Source: CAYZJV01 sp964473245 (GTDB lineage Bacteria > Spirochaetota > Spirochaetia > Sphaerochaetales > Sphaerochaetaceae). Taken from it: a stretch of 64,000 nucleotides of DNA. This document shows positions 58,888 through 64,000 of the stretch, one piece after another. Position numbers and translations under genes: made by a program. Numbering within the stretch: the first letter of the stretch is position 1; each line of letters opens with the position of its first letter. The stretch lies in the NCBI GenBank assembly GCA_964473245.1, contig CAYYOL010000004.1, positions 1-64,000 on the forward strand. The letters run 5' to 3'. The notes below the pieces were generated by a model. That model was not told the DNA's origin. It worked only from the letters and a program-made list of their open reading frames with translations, and did not search any database.

Positions 58888-60690
58888 ATGGCGAAATATT
58901 CAGAAGCTATCCTGGACGAGATCAAAAACCGCACTTCCATCGTAGAGGTGGTTTCACGGTACCTGACTCTCCACAAGAAAAGCGATCGCTATTGGGGGCT
59001 TTGTCCGTTTCATGATGAAAAGACCCCCTCGTTTTCCGTTATTCCAGACAAAGGATTCTTTCACTGTTTCGGTTGTGGGAAAAGTGGTTCGCTTTTCGAT
59101 TTCGTCATGGCCATGGAGCATCTCTCTTTTCCAGAATCTGTCCAATATCTTGCAGAGTTGAGTGGGGTGGAGTTGGTTGAAGAGACACCTCAGGAACGAA
59201 GAAAACGGACAGAGGTGGATACCCTACAAGACCTCTACGAGAAACTGGCTGCTAGTTTTCATTACATTCTCACACAGAATGAGGCGGGAACAGAGGCTGT
59301 CTCATATCTTGAGAAACGAGGGTTCACAGAACAATCGATTGAGACGTTCTCACTCGGCTTCGCTCCCGATGATCCAAACTGGCTCTATCGGTTTCTCAGT
59401 TCGAAACACTACAGCGATCAGATTCTTGCGAAATCTGGCCTGTTTGCTCGGAATAATCCGACATACCCTCTATTTAGGAATAGACTTATGTTCCCAATTA
59501 AAAACTGGAAGGGGCAGGTTGTCGCATTCGGAGGAAGAGACCTTTCTGGGAATTCACAGGCAAAATATATCAATACACCCGAGACGGTACTCTACCGAAA
59601 ACGGGAAATCGTATACGGCATGTACGAGAGTCTCGCCTCCGTAAAGAAGGAGGCGTCCTGTTTCCTGTGCGAAGGGTATTTCGATGTTCTCGCACTGCAT
59701 CAGGCAGGTCTCACTACAGCCATGGCCCCATTGGGAACGGCTTTTACTACCGATCAAGGGAAGTTGCTCAGAAGATATGCAGAACGGGTAGCACTCGTGT
59801 TCGACACAGACGATGCAGGTCAAATGGCAACGAAGAAGGCTTTGGTAGTGTGTGAGAATCTTGGTCTGGAGTCTCGTGTTGTACAATTTGAGGGTGGAAA
59901 AGACCCGGCAGAACTCTTGGAACAGGAGGGGCCGGAAGCACTGGCAAAAGCATGCCAGAACAGTAAAAGCGCCTTTGATCATCTTGTACATTCGGCGATT
60001 ACCATGTATGATAGTAGGAAGGCGACTGGGAAACTGCAAATTTTCAACGAGGTCAAGCCTTACCTGGACGCGGTCGAATCCGAGATCGTCAAACAGAGTT
60101 ATCTTCGTGATTTGGCCGAATACTTGCAGTTGGACGCAGAGACACTCATGCGCGATTACGTAAGCAGATCCGCCAATTCGACCATACGAAAACGGGAGGA
60201 ACAGAAACGTAGTGGAATGGGAGCTGATCCTTCTCAACAAGGATGGAAGCGGTCCACCGATTTGTATGCAATGTTGACATTGATGAATAATCGTCGCCTA
60301 TTTCCCGAATATCGAAATCGTCTACGTGTCAATGATCTGATCGATGAGCATGCCATCCAGCTGTATACCGTGCTGGAAGATGCGACTCGTGAAGGAATCG
60401 GAACATCTGACGAACTCATTCTGAACATGATAGAAGATGAGAGGCTGAGAAATGCCGTTGCAACGAGTTTTCAGTCTGGAGAGTTCGCTTCACAAGCCGA
60501 GCAGGTACTTAATGAGTCGGTCAGACGGATAACACTACGAACCATGGAGAAGAAAAGAAAACAAGTGGAGAATTTGATTCGACTGGCAGAGAAGGATGGA
60601 GCTATCTCGGTAGAGCTATCGGATTTGCTTCTCGAGAAGAAGTCCTTGGATGAGAAGATCGCAAGAATGAGGAAGCCAGAACATGCCTGA
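58888..60690 (+). CDS. dnaG: DNA primase
   Basis: Synthesises RNA primers for DNA replication. The 600-residue protein has the CHC2 zinc finger (CPFHDEKTPSFSV ... FHCFGCGKSG), the catalytic core (PIKNWKGQVVAFGGRDL), the TOPRIM motifs CEGYFDVLAL and FDTDDAGQMA and a C-terminal helicase-binding region. Its last 8 bases overlap rpoD, the classical macromolecular-synthesis arrangement. Confidence 0.97.
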   Translation: MAKYSEAILDEIKNRTSIVEVVSRYLTLHKKSDRYWGLCPFHDEKTPSFSVIPDKGFFHCFGCGKSGSLFDFVMAMEHLSFPESVQYLAELSGVELVEETPQERRKRTEVDTLQDLYEKLAASFHYILTQNEAGTEAVSYLEKRGFTEQSIETFSLGFAPDDPNWLYRFLSSKHYSDQILAKSGLFARNNPTYPLFRNRLMFPIKNWKGQVVAFGGRDLSGNSQAKYINTPETVLYRKREIVYGMYESLASVKKEASCFLCEGYFDVLALHQAGLTTAMAPLGTAFTTDQGKLLRRYAERVALVFDTDDAGQMATKKALVVCENLGLESRVVQFEGGKDPAELLEQEGPEALAKACQNSKSAFDHLVHSAITMYDSRKATGKLQIFNEVKPYLDAVESEIVKQSYLRDLAEYLQLDAETLMRDYVSRSANSTIRKREEQKRSGMGADPSQQGWKRSTDLYAMLTLMNNRRLFPEYRNRLRVNDLIDEHAIQLYTVLEDATREGIGTSDELILNMIEDERLRNAVATSFQSGEFASQAEQVLNESVRRITLRTMEKKRKQVENLIRLAEKDGAISVELSDLLLEKKSLDEKIARMRKPEHA

Positions 60691-62815
60691 TTTGGAGAAT
60701 CAAGACTTTTACATTGCATTGGTAGCAAAGGGAAAGCGTGAAGGACATCTTTCGTTAGAAGAGGTTCTGAAACGGATCCCTGAAGAATATCGCGAAGATG
60801 AACATTTCATGGAAGAGCTAGTAACTTCGCTCGAATCTCATTACGGGATTCTCGTGAGTGAAGAGGATATGGAGAGTAATTTGTTGAAAAACATCGAAGA
60901 AGAGCAAGCGGCAAAACCGCAGGACGCAATTGATCATGAGGGCGTATTGGAAGAAGACGAGACTCTGATCGATGACGAGCTTGACGAAGATGCGGATGAA
61001 ATCGAGGAAGAACTTGATGAAGCAATAATTGAAAACGATCTGTCCGATATCTCCGGTATTTCATCGCCACATCGTGGTGAAGATGAGATCGAGGAAAAGC
61101 TGATCGAAGATCAGGATGAGGAATTGGATGATGATGCCGATGACGATGACCTCGACGAAGATGAGGAAGACGAACCAGAAATTGGCAAGACATTCTCCAA
61201 GGCGGATTTAGGATCTTTTGATGATGTCGGTGGCTATGAAGGTAGCCGTAAATCGATCATGGATATCGAAGAAGACAGCGATCGTGAATCTGGACGTGAA
61301 AGTGGAGCTCGTAGGACCAACGTTCTCGGTTCTGACAAGGGCGATTCATCGGTCGATGACCCGATACGTCTCTATCTCCGCGAGATCGGTCGGGAAAACC
61401 TGCTCAATGCAGAGCAGGAGGTCGAGCTTTCCAAACGGATGGAAGAGGGGGCTGAGATCATCAAGGACGTTATTCTCAAATCGGGAGTCCTGATCTCCAG
61501 CTTCAACGATATCATGGAGATCGTGAATACACGTTTTGACGAAGAGGAACTGGAATTCTCACCCAAAGAGCTCAAGGAGAAAATGAATGACCAGAAACGG
61601 TACGTTCAATTCTACAAGGAGCTTTTGAAGGATATTCAAGGTCCACTGAGAAGCTATATTGAACTCAAGAAGAAGACTGTCGCGACCGGTGGAGAAATAC
61701 TCAAAGATGAGAACTTCTGCAAGAAACGTGCAACGCTTATGAAGAAGCTCTCAAAGGTTGAATTACAGCCTGAAGAGATCACCGGATTCACCGAACGGTA
61801 TCTCGCAGCTGAACGCAATATTTTCGATTTACAAAGAAGAAAAGCATCAATCGAGAATAGATTGGATGTTTCGAGTGTCAGAGAACTGCGACTCATGGGA
61901 CGAAGTCTTGCTGTACCTTCTCAGCGAGGAGATCTTGAGAAACGGCTCAATATGAGCGCTGACAAGATCAAGGAACTCATTCGGGATGTACAGCTCACGG
62001 AGAAAGAGCTCAAGAACATTGAGTATGAGTTCGAGGAGTCTTGTACAGAGATCATTGGCAACGCGAAGGAGATCATGCGTGGACGCGAGATGATGAAAAG
62101 TGCCAAGGATCGTCTGATCCAAGCAAATCTCAGACTCGTCGTCAGTATTGCTAAGAAATACACGAACAGAGGTCTTCACTTCTTCGACCTGGTGCAGGAA
62201 GGAAATATTGGACTTATTAAGGCAGTCGAGAAATTCGAGTACCGGAAGGGGTACAAGTTCTCAACCTATGCAACCTGGTGGATTCGACAGGCGATAACGA
62301 GATCGATAAGTGATCAGGCTCGTACGATCCGTGTGCCGGTTCATATGATTGAGCAGATCAATAAGGTTGTTCGAGAGTCCAGAATGCTCATGCAGACATA
62401 CGGTAGAGAACCTACCGATGAGGAGATAGCAGAAAAACTTGGCTGGACTCCTCAAAAGGTGAAAGCCGTTAAGAATGTCGCACGAGAGCCAATTAGTCTC
62501 GAAACACCGGTTGGTGAAGAAGAGGATTCTCTACTCAGTGATTTCATTGAGGACAAGGATGTCGAGAATCCAGCTACACAGACAGCGTTCACACTTCTGC
62601 AGGAACAGCTGCAGGATGTACTTGAGACATTGCCCCCGAGGGAGCAGGAAGTTCTCAAAATGAGATTCGGTCTTGAGGACGGATACTCATTGACATTGGA
62701 AGAGGTGGGATTGTATTTTGAAGTGACCCGTGAGCGTATTCGTCAGATTGAGGCGAAAGCGCTTCGAAGACTACGACATCCGAAACGGAGTCGGCGACTC
62801 AAGGATTTTATTTAG
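60683..62815 (+). CDS. rpoD: Primary sigma factor RpoD
   Basis: Housekeeping sigma-70 factor of 710 residues. After region 1.1 comes a very acidic stretch of about 110 residues (roughly 85-190, rich in Glu/Asp). Then region 1.2 (DDPIRLYLREIGRENLL), a non-conserved block, region 2 (RLVVSIAKKYTNRGLHFFDLVQEGNIGLIKAVEKF, YKFSTYATWWIRQAI), region 3 and region 4 (LPPREQEVLKMRFGL, VTRERIRQIEAKALRRLRHP). The TTGACA/TATAAT-type promoters seen across this window are what it should read. It overlaps dnaG by 8 bases. Confidence 0.97.
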   Translation: MPDLENQDFYIALVAKGKREGHLSLEEVLKRIPEEYREDEHFMEELVTSLESHYGILVSEEDMESNLLKNIEEEQAAKPQDAIDHEGVLEEDETLIDDELDEDADEIEEELDEAIIENDLSDISGISSPHRGEDEIEEKLIEDQDEELDDDADDDDLDEDEEDEPEIGKTFSKADLGSFDDVGGYEGSRKSIMDIEEDSDRESGRESGARRTNVLGSDKGDSSVDDPIRLYLREIGRENLLNAEQEVELSKRMEEGAEIIKDVILKSGVLISSFNDIMEIVNTRFDEEELEFSPKELKEKMNDQKRYVQFYKELLKDIQGPLRSYIELKKKTVATGGEILKDENFCKKRATLMKKLSKVELQPEEITGFTERYLAAERNIFDLQRRKASIENRLDVSSVRELRLMGRSLAVPSQRGDLEKRLNMSADKIKELIRDVQLTEKELKNIEYEFEESCTEIIGNAKEIMRGREMMKSAKDRLIQANLRLVVSIAKKYTNRGLHFFDLVQEGNIGLIKAVEKFEYRKGYKFSTYATWWIRQAITRSISDQARTIRVPVHMIEQINKVVRESRMLMQTYGREPTDEEIAEKLGWTPQKVKAVKNVAREPISLETPVGEEEDSLLSDFIEDKDVENPATQTAFTLLQEQLQDVLETLPPREQEVLKMRFGLEDGYSLTLEEVGLYFEVTRERIRQIEAKALRRLRHPKRSRRLKDFI

Positions 62816-62839
62816 TACCATTTAGGCAGGAGATAGTAT

Positions 62840-63646
62840 ATGCAGGAAGTGTTTGATAAGCTTCGCGATCTTCAGGGTGTTCTCGCCAAGAAATTCGCTG
62901 TGCTTGAAGAGATCAAGGAAATTCCAAGAACGCTCGAGACGAAAGAGGAATTGCTAAACCGCGGAAAGAAGACCTACATCGAAAAACATGAGCGGTTGGA
63001 GAAGACATCCGAAGAGTTGAAGTCGCTTCGTTTCTCGCTCGATGAAGCAGAAAGGGCTCGCGAGGCCTCTGAGAAGCAAATGGAAGTCATCTCCACACAG
63101 CGTGAATTCGAAGCTCTCGAAAAGGAGATAAAGGACGCTTCCTCACGTGAGCAGTCTCTGAGAAAGAGTCTACTCGCGAAAGAGAAGTATTTCTCAGAGC
63201 TCCAGGAACAGCTTGAAGAACATGAGCAGCTCATGGAGATTCAGGAGGAAGAGGTCAAGACTGAGACGGACAAGAAGGACAAACAGCTCGCCATGAAACA
63301 GGAGGAGCTGGATCAGTTGAAAGCCCATGAGGATACACTCACTCCAGGCATCGATGATTCAATTCTCTTTAAGTTTGAACGTATCATCAAGAACAAGGCT
63401 GGTGTCGGTATCGTTCCTGTGCATGGAATGGTATGCCAAGGGTGCCACATGACACTTCCCGTTCAGTTTGTGAACGATGTCAGGAAAGGAGACGATTTCC
63501 GTTTCTGCCCCTATTGCAGCCGTGTTCTCTACTGGGAGGATGTCGAATTGGTCGATAAGTTTGATCAACCACTCGATGATTCCGAGATTGAAGAGGAAGG
63601 ACTTGCGGACTTTGTCAATGCAGACGAGTTCGATGACTTGCTCTAA
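62840..63646 (+). CDS. Coiled-coil protein with C-terminal C4 zinc ribbon (CdsZ/FlgZ-like)
   Basis: The 268-residue protein consists of a long antiparallel coiled coil (residues ~1-170, very rich in Glu/Lys/Leu) and a C-terminal zinc ribbon with CQGC and CPYC in GMVCQGCHMTLP...FCPYCSRVLYW. The same layout is known for Chlamydia CdsZ and Helicobacter HP0958/FlgZ, which link secretion or flagellar systems to RNA or chaperones; whether this one does so is unknown. It follows rpoD by 24 bp with an AGGAG site. The rnpB promoter overlaps its end. Confidence 0.82.
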   Translation: MQEVFDKLRDLQGVLAKKFAVLEEIKEIPRTLETKEELLNRGKKTYIEKHERLEKTSEELKSLRFSLDEAERAREASEKQMEVISTQREFEALEKEIKDASSREQSLRKSLLAKEKYFSELQEQLEEHEQLMEIQEEEVKTETDKKDKQLAMKQEELDQLKAHEDTLTPGIDDSILFKFERIIKNKAGVGIVPVHGMVCQGCHMTLPVQFVNDVRKGDDFRFCPYCSRVLYWEDVELVDKFDQPLDDSEIEEEGLADFVNADEFDDLL

Positions 63647-63666
63647 TCGAGGCTTACGTACATAAT
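63638..63666 (+). promoter_or_regulatory. Promoter of rnpB
   Basis: TTGCTC (63638-63643, inside the end of the preceding gene), 17 bp, CATAAT (63661-63666). Confidence 0.5.
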
Positions 63667-63670
63667 AGGC

Positions 63671-64000
63671 ATGGTGGTCCAAGCGGTCGCCGGTGTGATA
63701 GTTTTCGCACGGGAGGAAAGTCCGGGCTCCGTAGAACGTGACGCCGGGTAACACCCGGGAGCCGTAAGGCTACAGAGAGTGCCACAGAAAATATACCGCC
63801 TGGTGACAGGTAAGGGTGAAATGGTGGGGTAAGAGCCCACCGCGCTTTCGGCAACGGAAGTGGCAGGGTAAACCTCGTCAGGAGCAAGACCAAGTAGCAG
63901 GTGGGCTGTTCGTCCATAACCTGCGGGTAGGTTGCTTGAGCGGTACGGTAACGTATCGCCTAGATAGATGACCGCTACATACAGAACCCGGCTTATGGAC
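63671..64000 (+). ncRNA. rnpB: RNase P RNA (3' end cut by window)
   Basis: Bacterial RNase P RNA, which processes tRNA 5' ends. The signatures are GAGGAAAGTCCGGGCTCC (CR-I area, from about 63711), the AGGGTGAAA and AGAGCCCACCGC segments in the middle, and near the 3' end ACAGAACCCGGCTTAT. The 5' strand GTCCA of helix P1 (63677-63681) pairs with TGGAC at the window end; about ten bases are missing. The 5' end is estimated from the promoter. Confidence 0.95.

Noticed and set aside
1..64000. CRISPR array, insertion sequence, prophage or replication origin
   Set aside because: No regularly spaced repeats, transposase, integrase, phage genes or DnaA-box clusters were seen; gene content is housekeeping throughout.

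Overview
The window is a gene-dense stretch of spirochaete chromosome (phylum Spirochaetota, probably a free-living or gut-type anaerobe of the Spirochaetales). The grounds are a short SMC protein without a recognisable hinge, a eukaryotic-type isoleucyl-tRNA synthetase, a BpuR-like PUR-domain protein, the ChvE/GguA/GguB sugar transporter, a six-gene Rnf complex and several exported or regulatory proteins of spirochaete style. Shikimate-pathway genes (aroB, aroH) argue against an extremely reduced pathogen. Genus is not determinable by eye. I see no prophage, insertion sequence, CRISPR array or resistance island; almost everything is housekeeping.

Layout. 1-8.4 kb: tRNA-Thr, tsaD and apt, tRNA-Gln and tRNA-Glu, an ABC-F ATPase, coaX, two M29 aminopeptidase paralogues (one apparently dead), tRNA-Gly, the PUR-domain gene and rnhB. 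8.4-17.6 kb: a long forward block smc-ffh-rpsP-khpA-rimM-trmD-rplS-yraN-zinc protein-coaD-rpmF-acpP-rnc, covering chromosome structure, protein targeting, ribosome and tRNA maturation, and CoA/ACP. 17.6-33 kb: cca, ileS, a lipoprotein, an FmdB protein, thiI with its cysteine desulfurase, aroB, a DEAH helicase, hisS, a poly(A)-polymerase-like gene, and a P-loop/Asp23-like fusion. 33-40 kb: rnfCDGEAB followed by a GH57-like protein that has lost its catalytic residues. 40-48.4 kb: an export-flavoured operon prfB (with programmed frameshift)-exported protein-ftsY-exported protein-LolCDE-like transporter-rnz. 48.4-50.8 kb: a membrane protein with a degenerate GGDEF-like domain, an FtsB/DivIC-like protein and a TsaC-type enzyme. 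50.8-54.9 kb: chvE-gguA-gguB. 54.9-64 kb: DUF1015, a membrane protein, aroH, a TPR-like exported protein, tRNA-Thr and tRNA-Tyr, a YkgJ-type protein, dnaG-rpoD, a zinc-ribbon coiled-coil protein and the RNase P RNA (cut by the window end).

How the genes work together. The two t6A enzymes are present but far apart (tsaD and the TsaC-type gene). ThiI sits next to a probable dedicated sulfur donor. Ffh and FtsY give the complete protein side of the SRP pathway, and LolCDE serves lipoprotein release. Rnf couples ferredoxin/NAD+ redox to an ion gradient, and the ChvE system imports sugars.

The most unusual pattern is regulatory. At seven genes a sigma-70-type -10 element (six of them with a -35 at 17-18 bp) ends only 5-8 nt before the start codon and no usable Shine-Dalgarno is present, so their mRNAs are probably leaderless. 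The other notable theme is a series of pseudoenzymes that keep the fold but lose catalytic residues (an M29 peptidase, a GH57 protein, a GGDEF-like domain). All calls come from reading the sequence; no database search was possible.
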